A DNA stretch of 64,000 nt from Nocardia sp. BMG111209 (GCF_000381925.1 NZ_KB907307.1:3596001-3660000), one strand, 5' to 3'; shown: positions 8,387-17,474, counted from the first letter of the stretch. Numbers and translations: made by a program. The notes: generated by a model from the letters alone, not told the origin.

Positions 8387-9769
8387 TCACGCCGCGGAAC
8401 GCGTTATCGCGCAACGGAATCCGTTCTCCCCGGCGACCCGGACCATGCGATCGTGCAACTGGCGGAACGCCTCCGGGGCCAGCGGATGCGTCGAGGCCCC
8501 GTCGGCCCACACCCGCCGTCCGCCGACGTACACCTCGCGCAGATTGCGCAGCGAGCACGCCAGCACGTAGGTGGCCACCGGATCCCAGATCGGCCCCAGA
8601 TCGGGCCGCCGCGGATCGACGATCACGAAATCGGCGTACTTGCCGACCTCGAGCGAGCCGACGCGGTCGGCCACACCGATCGCGGCGGCGCCGCCGAGCG
8701 TGTGCAGATGCAGCATCGCGTCGGGCGTGAGCACGGCGGCGTCGGAATGCTTGGCGCGCTGCAGATACAGGCCCGTGCGCATATTCTCGAACGGGTCGGC
8801 GACATCCGTACAGGACTGATCGTCCAGCCCGATCCCGACCCGCATACCGGCGCCGAGAAACCTTGGTACGTCGGCGATTCCGGAACCGAGGCGGCCGTTG
8901 GACATCGGCTGCCACACCATCGCGCAACCGGTTTCGGCCGCGCGGTCGACCATCTGCCCGGTGGGGTGGACGAAATGGCCGAAGGCGAAGTCGGGACCGA
9001 GCACCCCGGCCTTGTCGTACCACTCGAATTTGGCGCGCTGGATATCGATCTGCTCCGCGGTCTCCACGAAATGCGCCTGGTTGGTGACCCGGTGACGCCG
9101 CATCATCGCGTATTCGCGTTCGGCGGTGACCGGTGCGGTGGACCACTGCACGGACCCGAACACCGAACCGCCGAGATTCAACTCCGGCGGGACCGCAGAC
9201 GCGATGTGATCCATCGCGAATCCGAAGGCCGCCAGTGCTTCCGGCTCGGGCAACTGCTCGTCGTCGAGGCGGACGGCGTTCACGGTGCGCAGTCCGGCGT
9301 CGGCGGCGGCATCGATCTGGCGGGTGAGGAATTCGACCGGGCGGACCGCGGCCGCCTTCAGGCTCGACGTCTCGTAGTCGAACTTCGCCAGTACCCGGCT
9401 CTGGGTGAAGTTGTAGGCGGAGGTGACGCCCGCGCCGAGGAAGTCGAACGCCCCGGCCAGGGTCAGCCAATAGAGATCCTCGGCACCGGCGGCCAGCAGC
9501 ATCTCGGTGTTGCGGGTCACCCAGGGGTACAGGGTCTCGTTCGGGGCCACGCCGCGCATACCCGCGGTGAAGATGTGGCTGTGCGCGGATACGAAACCCG
9601 GTGCGACGAAGGCGCCTTCGGCGTCGAGACGCTCCCCGGCCTGCGCGGGTGGTTCCCCCTCGCCGAGGGCGGTGATCCGGCCGTCGTCGCCGACGGTGAA
9701 CCAGCCGTACAGCCACGGCCTCTCCCCCGCCACCGGTAGCAGTACGGCGTTGTGCACGATCAGGGTCAT
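8387..9769 (-). CDS. amidohydrolase (TrzA/guanine-deaminase-like), last gene of the eight-gene operon
   Basis: 460 residues, starting MTLIVHNAVLLPV. Metal-dependent amidohydrolase fold: HSH in VSAHSHIF, a His in QAHFVET, a later His in FGHFVHPTG and the metal Asp in GLDDQSCTD. The C-terminal LEVGKYADFVIVD is the usual composite-domain strand. This set matches the deaminase/chlorohydrolase branch (TrzA, GuaD, SAH deaminase), which hydrolyses C-N or C-Cl bonds on N-heterocycles. The substrate is not predictable. Its ATG overlaps the stop of the PPOX gene by 4 bp (ATGA), so it is translationally coupled and is the 3'-most gene of the operon that starts at 16674. Confidence 0.88.
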   Translation of the reverse strand: MTLIVHNAVLLPVAGERPWLYGWFTVGDDGRITALGEGEPPAQAGERLDAEGAFVAPGFVSAHSHIFTAGMRGVAPNETLYPWVTRNTEMLLAAGAEDLYWLTLAGAFDFLGAGVTSAYNFTQSRVLAKFDYETSSLKAAAVRPVEFLTRQIDAAADAGLRTVNAVRLDDEQLPEPEALAAFGFAMDHIASAVPPELNLGGSVFGSVQWSTAPVTAEREYAMMRRHRVTNQAHFVETAEQIDIQRAKFEWYDKAGVLGPDFAFGHFVHPTGQMVDRAAETGCAMVWQPMSNGRLGSGIADVPRFLGAGMRVGIGLDDQSCTDVADPFENMRTGLYLQRAKHSDAAVLTPDAMLHLHTLGGAAAIGVADRVGSLEVGKYADFVIVDPRRPDLGPIWDPVATYVLACSLRNLREVYVGGRRVWADGASTHPLAPEAFRQLHDRMVRVAGENGFRCAITRSAA

Positions 9770-10380
9770 CCGGGCAAAACCTCCACGGTCCAAGCTGTTT
9801 CGGTGCGGTGATAGCGGGTCCGCTGGGACGGGCCGTCGGGATCGCCGCGCCAGAAGGTGAATTCGTCGGGCCGGACGGCGAATCCGGCCCAGCTGCCGGG
9901 CGGTTCGAGATCGGCGTGGGCCGCGTCGAATTCCGCCCAGGCGGTGTGCCGGGCCGCCACCGGCAACGCCGCCTGTTCGGGGGTGTTGAGCCAGGCCAGC
10001 AGTTGCAGATAGCGGCCGCGGCGGGCATACACGGCGCGTTCCTCCGCGGCGGAGGCCCGCGTGACGGCCCCGCGGATCAGCAGTTGCCGCCCCACATCGG
10101 GCCAGGCGAGGGCCACCGCCGCATACGGCCGGTCGCGCAGCTCACCGACCTTCGCCGAATCGGCATCGGTGTGGAAATACACCGCGCCGCCGTCGAATTC
10201 GCTGAGCAGGACGTGCCGGACCCGGGGATATCCGTCCGCGCCGACGGTAGCCAGCGCCATCAGCGGCGGCGGCGCCGCGCCGGTCGGCGGAATCCACAAC
10301 CGCGCCAGCCGGATCGGATCGATGGTCGCGAATTCCGCCGGTGCGCAGTCCCTTCCGAAGACCGCGCCGCTGGTGATCAC
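9766..10380 (-). CDS. pyridoxamine 5'-phosphate oxidase-family flavoprotein
   Basis: 204 residues starting with a GTG whose bases overlap the upstream stop (GTGA). PNPOx-type split barrel: PRVRHVLLSEFDGGAVYFHTD near residues 45-65, SAKVGELRDRPYAAVALAWP, and the C-terminal FAVRPDEFTFWRGDPDG followed by RTRYHR, like the PdxH dimerisation and FMN-binding region. It could be a true PdxH, but its place among C-N hydrolases and an importer suggests an FMN-dependent oxidation step for the operon's substrate. This is inferred from context only. Confidence 0.8.
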   Translation of the reverse strand: MITSGAVFGRDCAPAEFATIDPIRLARLWIPPTGAAPPPLMALATVGADGYPRVRHVLLSEFDGGAVYFHTDADSAKVGELRDRPYAAVALAWPDVGRQLLIRGAVTRASAAEERAVYARRGRYLQLLAWLNTPEQAALPVAARHTAWAEFDAAHADLEPPGSWAGFAVRPDEFTFWRGDPDGPSQRTRYHRTETAWTVEVLPG

Positions 10381-11150
10381 GAGCCCACGCGGCCCGGATC
10401 GAATTCGGCGATCTCCGGCAGCGCCGCGACGAGCGTGTCGACGTTCGCGGCGAACAGTTCCGCGCCGATCTCGGCGGTGGCGCCGGTGGGATCGCCGATC
10501 ACCCCGGATTCGGCGAAATCGTCGGCGAGCCAGCCGAATCGGACCGACTTGCCGAAGCCGACGTGTTTGTGCCCGGCGATCGCGTGCGGCACCGCGGCCC
10601 GCGCCTCGGACATCTCGACCAGTTCGGGGGCGAGATGCAACATCACCGACGTCTCGGCCCAGCCGGCGTGGATGCCGAAGCCCTGCTCGGTGGGGCCGGG
10701 ACGCGCGGGTCCGCCGTACAGGAAGGTCTGTAATTCGAAGCGCCGCCGCAGTTCCCGCAGCGCGACCTCCAGCAGGGCCGAATTGCCGCCGTGACAGTTG
10801 ACGAACAGCAGCCGCCGCGCCGGGGTGGCGGCGATACTGCGGCCGATGTCGACCACCGTGCGCATCAGGGTGTCGGCGCGCAGCCACAGCGCGCCCGGGA
10901 AGTGCGCGTGCTCATCGGATTTCGTGTAGCCGAGGGCGGGCAGCAGCCAGACGTCCTGGCCGGCCCCCGCCGCGCGATCCACCGCGGCCGCCGCGGTCCG
11001 CTCCGCGATCAGCAGATCGGTGCGCAGCGGCAGATGCGGGCCGTGCGGTTCCAGCGCCCCGGTGGGCAGCACCAGTATCGAGTCGCGGGACAGCGCACGC
11101 GGTACCTCGGCGGTGGTGAGATCGGCGAATCGCCTTGTGGTCGTTGTCAT
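10377..11150 (-). CDS. creatininase-family amidohydrolase
   Basis: 257 residues, full length. Metal ligands typical of the family are visible: GALEPHGPHLPLRTD (Glu, His, Asp), HAHFPGA, and VNCHGGNSALL. A later Glu occurs in HAGWAETSVML. The family includes creatininase, the mycofactocin peptidase MftE and FAPy deformylase ArfB, all hydrolysing small amides. No mftA-D genes are in the window, so this copy is probably catabolic rather than MftE. It starts at the ATG overlapping the preceding stop by 4 bp. Confidence 0.9.
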   Translation of the reverse strand: MTTTTRRFADLTTAEVPRALSRDSILVLPTGALEPHGPHLPLRTDLLIAERTAAAAVDRAAGAGQDVWLLPALGYTKSDEHAHFPGALWLRADTLMRTVVDIGRSIAATPARRLLFVNCHGGNSALLEVALRELRRRFELQTFLYGGPARPGPTEQGFGIHAGWAETSVMLHLAPELVEMSEARAAVPHAIAGHKHVGFGKSVRFGWLADDFAESGVIGDPTGATAEIGAELFAANVDTLVAALPEIAEFDPGRVGS

Positions 11151-12466
11151 TCCAGCCACCTTCCCGGATTCAGCAGACCCTTGGGATCGGTGCCGCGGGC
11201 GATCGCCCGGACCCGGTCCGCGTCCAGATCCACATAGGACTGATGCGGCGAATGCACACCCACGCCGAGCGCGCGCAGCGCCGGCACCCCGTCGTACACC
11301 TGTTCCGGGCAGTGGTAGACGCCGTTGATCATGCCGAACACCGTGCCGTGGCCGACGTCGAGGTGCAGCATCCCGCCGTCGTACACGGCCTCCACCTCGC
11401 GCAGCCGGGTGACCAGCGCGTCGCCGGAGACCTCCATGTGGAAGTAGGTGTCCGGCACCGCTTTCTGCAACCACCAGGTGGGATGGTTGTAGGACAGGGT
11501 GCTCACCCGCAGCGTCTGCGGCAGGCCCTCGCGCACCGCCTCCACCCGCCCGCCGGCCGCCTCCAGCACGGCCAGGGTCTCGTCCAGCGCCGCCGCGTCG
11601 ACGATGCCGCGGACGTTGGCCCGGCCGCGGATCAGCGCCGGATCGGCGGGCAGCGCGTCGACGAGTTCGGCGCGGTCGGCCGACAGCAGCCGCGGCAGCG
11701 GCGCGATCGCACCGGCCGCCCGCGCCGCCGGGAACGCCTCGTGATGCGAGTCGAAACTCACGTAGGGGCAATACCATTGCTGCAACGGCTCGATCCGCAC
11801 AGTCGCGGCGACGATGATCCCGGCGACCCCGTAGGTGTGCACCAGCGGCTGCGCCTCGAGGCCGTCCAGGTGCACGATCTCCGCGTCCTCGTGGCCGAAC
11901 ACCACATCGAGGGATTCGACGAAACCCATGTGGTTGCGGCCGTGCACGATCGTGCCGGTGCCCGCGGAGCCACCGGCGAGGAAGCCGCCCAGCGTGGACT
12001 GCACCGTCGACGGATACATCCACAGCTGCCGCCCGGCCGCCCACGCGGCCTGCTCCAGGGTCACCATCCGCGCCCCGGCCTCGGCGGTGATCGTGGTATC
12101 GGAGCGGCCGGTGACCGCCGACAACGAGGTCATATCCATCACCAGCCCGCCGAAGCGCGGCACCACCTGCCCGTAGTTACCGGTTCCCTTGCCGCGCGCG
12201 GTGATCGGCACTCCGCGGCGCACCGCGGCCCGCACGATCGCCGGAACCTGCTCCGCGGACTTGGGATAGCACACCGCATCCGGGCGGCCGAGATCCTGTG
12301 CGGACAGGATCGGGCTGAGGCCGGAGCCGTCGCGCGCGGCGCGATCCAGCGCGCGATCGAGGGTGCTGACCCCGCGCGGGCCGAGCAGGGCGAGCAGATC
12401 GTCGACGAGCGCGTCCACGTCCTCCCGCCCGAACTCGGGCCGCGTGGGAGTCAGGGCGGCGGTCAC
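11147..12466 (-). CDS. FAD-binding oxidoreductase (GlcD/PCMH type)
   Basis: 439 residues. PCMH-type FAD domain with YPKSAEQVPAIVRAA, the pyrophosphate loop ITARGKGTGNYGQ, then TLGGFLAGGSAGTGTIVHG and GVAGIIVAATVRIEP. The C-terminal LDADRVRAIARGTDPKGLLNPGRW is the standard FAD-linked oxidase tail. It probably oxidises an alcohol or amine intermediate of the operon's substrate. GTG start overlapping the previous stop (GTGA). The covalent-FAD His is not evident in the usual place. Confidence 0.88.
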   Translation of the reverse strand: MTAALTPTRPEFGREDVDALVDDLLALLGPRGVSTLDRALDRAARDGSGLSPILSAQDLGRPDAVCYPKSAEQVPAIVRAAVRRGVPITARGKGTGNYGQVVPRFGGLVMDMTSLSAVTGRSDTTITAEAGARMVTLEQAAWAAGRQLWMYPSTVQSTLGGFLAGGSAGTGTIVHGRNHMGFVESLDVVFGHEDAEIVHLDGLEAQPLVHTYGVAGIIVAATVRIEPLQQWYCPYVSFDSHHEAFPAARAAGAIAPLPRLLSADRAELVDALPADPALIRGRANVRGIVDAAALDETLAVLEAAGGRVEAVREGLPQTLRVSTLSYNHPTWWLQKAVPDTYFHMEVSGDALVTRLREVEAVYDGGMLHLDVGHGTVFGMINGVYHCPEQVYDGVPALRALGVGVHSPHQSYVDLDADRVRAIARGTDPKGLLNPGRWLE

Positions 12467-13632
12467 GACGGCAGCCCGATCGAGCTGTCGAGGAACTTGT
12501 TGGTGGCCAGCTGTTCCGGCTTCAGATCGGCGGGCACGGTCACCTTCTGCGCGCTGAACACCGGCCGGGTGATGTCGATCATGTGCTGCACGCGGGCCTC
12601 GTCGAATCCGCCCATCCCGGTGCGCGCGATCAGCCCGGTCTCCTTCATGGTCCGGGTCGCATAGTCGGCGTTGCCGGTGTCGTACACCCAGCCGGTGTTG
12701 TACTTCTGCACCGCTTGGACGATCAGGTCGTTGGCGCGGGACGGATCGGCGAAGTAGTCGACCTCGGCGCGTTGCAGCACCGGCACCAGCTTCTGCAGGC
12801 AGGCCGAATTCTTGTCCAGCTCAGCGGATCTGATCGACATCGCGGACTTGTAGGTCGGGAAGCCCACATCGTGCACCAGCTGGTAGGCGACCGGCTTGTG
12901 CCACTGCGCGATCTTCTGCTGGTACAGATACGGCTCGGAGCTCGAGAACCCTTGCTGCGCCTTGGCTCCGCCCGCGGCGACGAAGGTGGCCGGGGTGCCG
13001 TCGTAACTGCCGTCGATCTGCGCCTTGTCCAGGATGCCCGCACCGGTCAGGTAGTCCATGTAGGCGGCGCCCTGGAAGTACAGCACGGTGGCCTTCGTGG
13101 CCTTCAGATCGGCGATGCCGTGCACGTTCGGATAGGTCGCCGGATCCCACATGATCATCTGCGGGCTCTTGTCCAGCGTGGCGAACACCGCGGTGGTGGG
13201 ATTGGTTGCCGCGTTCTGGATCTCGGTGTCGGTGTCCACCATGCCGAGCATGATCGACTGGTCCTGGTACAGCTGGGAGGTCACGGTCTGGAAGCCGATC
13301 GCCGGTCCGCCGGCACGGATCTCGACGTCCACGCCGGTGTACTCGCCGTGGGTGAACAGCGGGCCGCTGACCCGCTTGCCGCCAGCGTCGAATTTCGGGT
13401 CCGCGCCCAGCAATTGGTAGAGCATGCCGTGCTCGGCCTCCGGATTCCAGTCGGTCTGCAGCACGATCTTGGCCGGGCACACCGACTTCAGGTCGACCGA
13501 GCCGATCGGGCCGCTGTATCCGGAGGAGGCGGCCGGGGAGGACGAATCGGAACAGCCGGTCAGCACGGCGAGCCCGACGGCGGCCGCGGCCGCCAGCAGG
13601 GTGCGGGAGCGGCGGGACAGTACGTTGATCAT
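12463..13632 (-). CDS. ABC importer substrate-binding lipoprotein (NMT1/SsuA-like)
   Basis: 389 residues. The signal peptide ends in LTGC, a clean lipobox with Cys at residue 27, followed by a Ser-rich tether. The body is of the NMT1/nitrate-sulfonate-thiamine-precursor type (ILQTDWNPEAEHGMLYQL, then GIADLKATKATVLYFQG), so the ligand is probably a small polar heterocycle or oxyanion. It is unusually far from close homologues I can recall, so ligand class is open. The start is ATG 13632. 41 bp separate it from the permease stop, the only internal junction of the operon without a 4-bp overlap. Confidence 0.87.
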   Translation of the reverse strand: MINVLSRRSRTLLAAAAAVGLAVLTGCSDSSSPAASSGYSGPIGSVDLKSVCPAKIVLQTDWNPEAEHGMLYQLLGADPKFDAGGKRVSGPLFTHGEYTGVDVEIRAGGPAIGFQTVTSQLYQDQSIMLGMVDTDTEIQNAATNPTTAVFATLDKSPQMIMWDPATYPNVHGIADLKATKATVLYFQGAAYMDYLTGAGILDKAQIDGSYDGTPATFVAAGGAKAQQGFSSSEPYLYQQKIAQWHKPVAYQLVHDVGFPTYKSAMSIRSAELDKNSACLQKLVPVLQRAEVDYFADPSRANDLIVQAVQKYNTGWVYDTGNADYATRTMKETGLIARTGMGGFDEARVQHMIDITRPVFSAQKVTVPADLKPEQLATNKFLDSSIGLPS

Positions 13633-13673
13633 CGTTGTCTCACAAGGGGTTCGAAGGTTGCGGAGGGAGAGGT

Positions 13674-14651
13674 TCAGCGGCGGGCGGAGTCGTACCAGTT
13701 GCCGACCACGCGGCGCGACACCCAGCCGAACAGGCCGAAGACGACCACGCCGAGTGCCGAGGCCAGCAGGATCGCGGCGAACAGCTGCGGGGATTGCAGC
13801 CGGGAGCGGTAGTTGTCGATGAGGATGCCGATACCGGGATCGCCCTGTTTGAAGAAGAAGTCGCCGACGATGGCGCCGACCACCGACAGTCCGGCGGAGA
13901 TCCGCACCCCGGCGAAGATCGCGGGCAGGGCCGCCGGGAATTCCAGTTTGCGCAGTACGGTCAGGCGGCCGGTGCCGCGCAGCGCGAACAGATCCCGCAG
14001 GCCCTGATCCACCGACTTCAGCCCGAACAGCGTATTCGACACGACCGGGAACAGCGCGATCAAGACGCACACGAAAACCCGTGCGACGAAACCGAATCCG
14101 AACCAGAAGCCGATCAACGGCACCAGCGCGAGGATCGGGACGCACTGCATCACCACGGCATACGGGAACAGTGCGCGTTCGGCCCAGCCGGCCTGTGACA
14201 TCAGGATCGCCCAGGCGATGCCGAGCACCACCGCGATCGCCAGCCCGGTCAGCGCCACCACGGTGGTGCGTTCCAGCGCCTGCCACATATCGGGGCCGGA
14301 CGGTCCGAGCAGGCCCTTGGTCAGGACGTCCTGCGGTGGGGGCAGCAGGAAACGCCGGGAGGGCGCCAGGATTTCGTAGGAGGCGAAGTACCACAGACCG
14401 ACGACCAGAGCGAACACCACGGTCGGGGCGAGGATCGCGGCGGGGTTCCAGCGCCGGGAGCGCGGCGCGGGCGGCTCGGATTCGATTGCGGCGGAGCCGA
14501 TCTCCGCCCGCTGTCCAGACTCCGCGGCAGTGGCTGCCCCCGGCGCCGTCCCGGTCTCCCCCGCGGTGGTCCGTGTCTCGTCCGCGGTTTCGGAACTCAT
14601 TGCGGCGGTGGAACTCTCGGCTCCGAACTGCGCCGCTGTCTCGGTTCTCAC
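13674..14651 (-). CDS. ABC importer permease (SsuC/TauC-like)
   Basis: 325 residues. A 70-residue Thr/Ala/Glu-rich N-terminal tail is followed by the first membrane helix (PTVVFALVVGLWYFASYEI). About six helices and an EAA-type loop (LRDLFALRGTGRLTVLRKLEFPAALPAIFAGVRIS in two parts) mark a type-I importer permease. The GTG at 14651 overlaps the ATPase stop (GTGA) and has AGGAGG 6 bases upstream, a strong ribosome binding site. A downstream ATG at 14600 would shorten only the tail. It acts in the membrane with the adjacent ATPase and the lipoprotein. Confidence 0.88.
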   Translation of the reverse strand: MRTETAAQFGAESSTAAMSSETADETRTTAGETGTAPGAATAAESGQRAEIGSAAIESEPPAPRSRRWNPAAILAPTVVFALVVGLWYFASYEILAPSRRFLLPPPQDVLTKGLLGPSGPDMWQALERTTVVALTGLAIAVVLGIAWAILMSQAGWAERALFPYAVVMQCVPILALVPLIGFWFGFGFVARVFVCVLIALFPVVSNTLFGLKSVDQGLRDLFALRGTGRLTVLRKLEFPAALPAIFAGVRISAGLSVVGAIVGDFFFKQGDPGIGILIDNYRSRLQSPQLFAAILLASALGVVVFGLFGWVSRRVVGNWYDSARR

Positions 14652-15418
14652 TGCTGACCTCCTCGTAACGCCTTGGACACCCGCCCGGCCAGAGCGGCGA
14701 ACTCCGGGGTGAACCGGAGATCCTCGCGGCGCGGGAAGTCGAAGGGGATGTCGATCTCGTCGACCACGGTGCCCGGCCGGCCGGACATCACCACCACCCG
14801 CGAGGACAGGAACACCGCCTCCGCGACCGAATGGGTGATGAACAGCCCGGCGAACCGGCGCGCGGCGAACAGCTCGCTGATCTCGCCGCCGAGCCGTTCC
14901 CGGGTGATCTCGTCCAGCGCGCCGAACGGCTCGTCGAACAGGAACAGTTCCGGATCGACGGTCAGCGAGCGGGCCAGCGACACCCGCATCTTCATGCCGC
15001 CGGACAGCATGCGCGGCAGGTGATCCGCGAATCCGGCCAGCCCGACCAGCTCGATCGCCTCGTCGGCGCGCCGGTAGCGCTCGGCCCGGCCGATATGGTC
15101 GAGTTCGGCGAGCAACGCGACATTGTCGCGGACGGTCCGCCACGGCAGCAGCGTCGCGTCCTGGAAAACGTAGCCGATCCGGTTCGCACCGACCTGCGCA
15201 TAGCCGCCGGTGGCCCGGTCCAGGCCCGAGGCGATCCGCAGCAGGGTGGACTTGCCGCAGCCGGAAGGGCCTACGACACTGACGAATTCACCGGCCCGCA
15301 CGACGAGGTCGACGCCGCGCAACGCCACCGTACCGTTGGGATAGGTGAGTTCGACATCCTCGAAGCCGAGCACCTGACTGCCCCGCCGCGGTGGTGCCGT
15401 GTTCATCGTGACGCTCAT
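14648..15418 (-). CDS. ABC importer ATP-binding protein (SsuB/TauB-like)
   Basis: 256 residues. Walker A GPSGCGKST, Q-loop VFQDATLLPW, signature LSGGMKMR, Walker B LFLFDEPFGALDE and switch His THSVAEAV are all present. The FGALDE and PW-R motifs are those of the nitrate/sulfonate/taurine importer ATPases. Start ATG 15418 overlaps the stop of the upstream amidohydrolase by 4 bp. It energises the importer formed with the permease and lipoprotein just downstream. Confidence 0.93.
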   Translation of the reverse strand: MSVTMNTAPPRRGSQVLGFEDVELTYPNGTVALRGVDLVVRAGEFVSVVGPSGCGKSTLLRIASGLDRATGGYAQVGANRIGYVFQDATLLPWRTVRDNVALLAELDHIGRAERYRRADEAIELVGLAGFADHLPRMLSGGMKMRVSLARSLTVDPELFLFDEPFGALDEITRERLGGEISELFAARRFAGLFITHSVAEAVFLSSRVVVMSGRPGTVVDEIDIPFDFPRREDLRFTPEFAALAGRVSKALRGGQQ

Positions 15419-16674
15419 GGAACTGATACCTCCGTTGCCGCGAGTTCTGCTGTGCGATAAATGGTTTCGCTGATCGAGACGATCGCGCCGCGATGCACGA
15501 CCACCCGATCGGCGGGCGCGTCGGCGATCACGCCGAGCAGGCCGGTGCCGCGCACGGCCAGCAGTTCCGCGGCCGCGCCCGGCCGCGGACCGGCATCGGG
15601 CAGGCCCAGCACCGTGCGGGCGCCGTCGGTGACCAGATGCGCGGCCGTCGCCGGGTCCAGATGCCCCGCGGCGATCAGCAGCGCGGCGGTCTCGAGCGCA
15701 TCGCTGCGGCCGATCGGGTTGAACGGATCACGCACGTTGTCCGCGCCGGCGGCCAGCGGGATACCCGCCTCGAGCAGGGCGGCGAGGGCGGTGAGCCCGC
15801 GCGGCGTGCTCACCCGGTGGTCGCGGCCCTGCAGGTACAGATTGGTCACCGGAAGGCTGACGACGCCGATTCCGCTGTGCGCCACCGTCTTCAGCAGCGG
15901 TTCGAGTTCCTCGGGGGCGAGGGTGGACAGCCGGCAGCAGTGCCCGGCGGTGCGGATCCGCTCGGCCGGCCAGTCGGCGACCCGGTCGGCGAAGTGGCCG
16001 AGCATGAAGTGGTCGCCGTCGAGGAATTCGTCGACGTGCAGATCCACCCCGACCCCGCGCCGCATCGCGATATCGAGCAGCCGATCGGTCTCGGCGAGCG
16101 GATCAGGCGCGACATGCGGCGCGCCACCGACCAGATCGGCGCCGGCATCCAGTGCCGCGTCCACCAGTTCCGCAGGGGCGGTGTTCGGGGTGAGCGCCAC
16201 GATCTGCACGTCCATCAGTTCGCGCAGCCGCTCCCGGACCGCCACCACCGCACGCAGCCCGCGCAACGGATCGGGGCCGTCGAGCAGATCGACGTGGGTG
16301 CGCACCGCGGTGGTGCCGTTGCGCAGCAGCGCCAGCGCCGCCGCGAGCGCGCGTTCCCGGAAGGACTGCTCGGTGAACACCGCGCACCCGGCCCGCCAGC
16401 TGGTGATCGCCGCGCCCAGATCGCCCAGCGGCGGCACCAGCGTGTCCCAGGACAGCGCCTTGTCCAGATGAGCGTGCGGCTCGGCGGGAGCGGTCAGCAG
16501 CACATACCCCCGCAGGTCCACCTCGCCCGCGGCGGTGTCGACGACCCGCTCCGGGCGATGCGGTTCGACCGCCGACACGATGCCCGGGTCGCGCACCTCG
16601 ACGTCGACCACCGAGCCGTCGGGCAGCATCGCACCACACAATCGTGAAATACGATGTGGCAGTGGCTGTTCCAT
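15415..16674 (-). CDS. amidohydrolase (cytosine-deaminase-like), first gene of the eight-gene operon
   Basis: 419 residues. CodA-like layout: N-terminal metal motif EPHAHLDKALSW, the VRTHVDLLDG strand, HVDEFLDGD with a His and Glu for metal and proton transfer, GHCCRLS, and AAGADNVRDPFNPIG with the metal Asp. These sites match cytosine/isocytosine deaminase and N-isopropylammelide hydrolase relatives. The importer genes directly follow, so this is likely the first hydrolysis of the imported compound. ATG 16674 has GGGAG 7-8 bases upstream. The promoter lies in the 194-bp divergent gap with a 19-bp palindrome 73 bp upstream. Confidence 0.85.
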   Translation of the reverse strand: MEQPLPHRISRLCGAMLPDGSVVDVEVRDPGIVSAVEPHRPERVVDTAAGEVDLRGYVLLTAPAEPHAHLDKALSWDTLVPPLGDLGAAITSWRAGCAVFTEQSFRERALAAALALLRNGTTAVRTHVDLLDGPDPLRGLRAVVAVRERLRELMDVQIVALTPNTAPAELVDAALDAGADLVGGAPHVAPDPLAETDRLLDIAMRRGVGVDLHVDEFLDGDHFMLGHFADRVADWPAERIRTAGHCCRLSTLAPEELEPLLKTVAHSGIGVVSLPVTNLYLQGRDHRVSTPRGLTALAALLEAGIPLAAGADNVRDPFNPIGRSDALETAALLIAAGHLDPATAAHLVTDGARTVLGLPDAGPRPGAAAELLAVRGTGLLGVIADAPADRVVVHRGAIVSISETIYRTAELAATEVSVP

Positions 16675-16746
16675 ATCGCTCCCTCGGACTGTGCGAAGAT
16701 CTGGGGATCCGCCCGTGGCTGGTACGGCGGGGCTCTGCAGTGAGCT

Positions 16747-16765
16747 ATGTTGATGACATCAACAT
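16747..16765. promoter_or_regulatory. putative operator ATGTTGATGACATCAACAT
   Basis: Perfect inverted repeat with 9-bp arms and one central base. It lies between the divergent regulator gene (start 16869) and the operon (start 16674), a classic place for an autoregulating repressor. A 17 of 19 match recurs at 23922-23940. Confidence 0.65.
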
Positions 16766-16828
16766 TTAGGAACTATCGAACCGCAATATTTCGATCCCAT
16801 GAACAGCGCGGCTTCGGTCTTGTTAAAC

Positions 16829-16847
16829 CGTCTCCGACTCGGAGACG
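16829..16847 (+). promoter_or_regulatory. leader palindrome CGTCTCCGACTCGGAGACG
   Basis: A second perfect 9+1+9 inverted repeat, 22 bp before the GTG of the XRE-cupin gene and just before its GGGAGG. As RNA it would form a GC-rich hairpin beside the ribosome binding site; as DNA it could be an operator. Its sequence differs from the 16747 palindrome. Confidence 0.5.
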
Positions 16848-16868
16848 ACGAGCTGGGAGGCAGACATC

Positions 16869-17474
16869 GTGCCCGACGACGAACAGCACGCCCTCGGCGC
16901 CGAAATACGCCGCAGACGTCGCGGCCTCGGCCTCACCATCGTATCGCTGGCCGAACAGGCCCAGATCTCGCATCCGTTCCTCAGCCAGCTGGAACGCGGC
17001 CTCGCCCGGCCCAGCATGATGACGCTGGCCCGGCTCGCCGAGGCCCTGGGCACCACCCAGGTGGAGCTGATGATCGCCGCCGACACCCGGGCCGGCGGCG
17101 AGGGCAAGCCGGGCTCGATGCGGGTGGTCCGCTCGCACGACGGCCTGCAGCTACCCCGCGGCATCGCCCGGACCGGCTCCGACCAGGGTTCCACCCGGCT
17201 GCTGGTGCACGGCCGCGCGGCCTTCTACCCACAGGAGTTCATCGAGGTGCACACCGACTTCGGCCCCTACTTCGTGCACGACGAGGACGAGTGGCTGTAC
17301 GTGGTCGGCGGGACGATCGTCGCCGATCTCGGCGATCACGGCCAGGCCCGGCTCACCGAGGGCGACAGTCTCTACTACACTGGCGGCACACCACACCGCT
17401 GGCGGGTGGTGGATTGCGTGAGCGCCCGGCTGATCGTCGTGAAGGCCGCCGGGCGGCCGGAGACCGGCGCGTAA
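16869..17474 (+). CDS. XRE-family regulator with C-terminal cupin sensor domain
   Basis: 201 residues. HTH_3 domain at about residues 8-62 (LGAEIRRRRRGLGLTIVSLAEQAQISHPFLSQLERG). The cupin domain at about 115-190 shows EFIEVHTDFG, EDEWLYVVGGT and GDSLYYTGGTPHRWR. This architecture (PuuR, ClgR-like) senses small metabolites and often controls amine or amino-acid catabolism. GTG start with GGGAGG upstream. It is divergent from the eight-gene operon and is the obvious candidate to bind the palindrome at 16747 and its copy at 23922. Its own leader carries a second palindrome. Confidence 0.9.
   Translation: MPDDEQHALGAEIRRRRRGLGLTIVSLAEQAQISHPFLSQLERGLARPSMMTLARLAEALGTTQVELMIAADTRAGGEGKPGSMRVVRSHDGLQLPRGIARTGSDQGSTRLLVHGRAAFYPQEFIEVHTDFGPYFVHDEDEWLYVVGGTIVADLGDHGQARLTEGDSLYYTGGTPHRWRVVDCVSARLIVVKAAGRPETGA

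Noticed and set aside
10377..11150. MftE of mycofactocin biosynthesis
   Set aside because: No MftA, B, C, D or F gene is nearby, and the gene sits in a transporter-hydrolase operon. The family is also broad.
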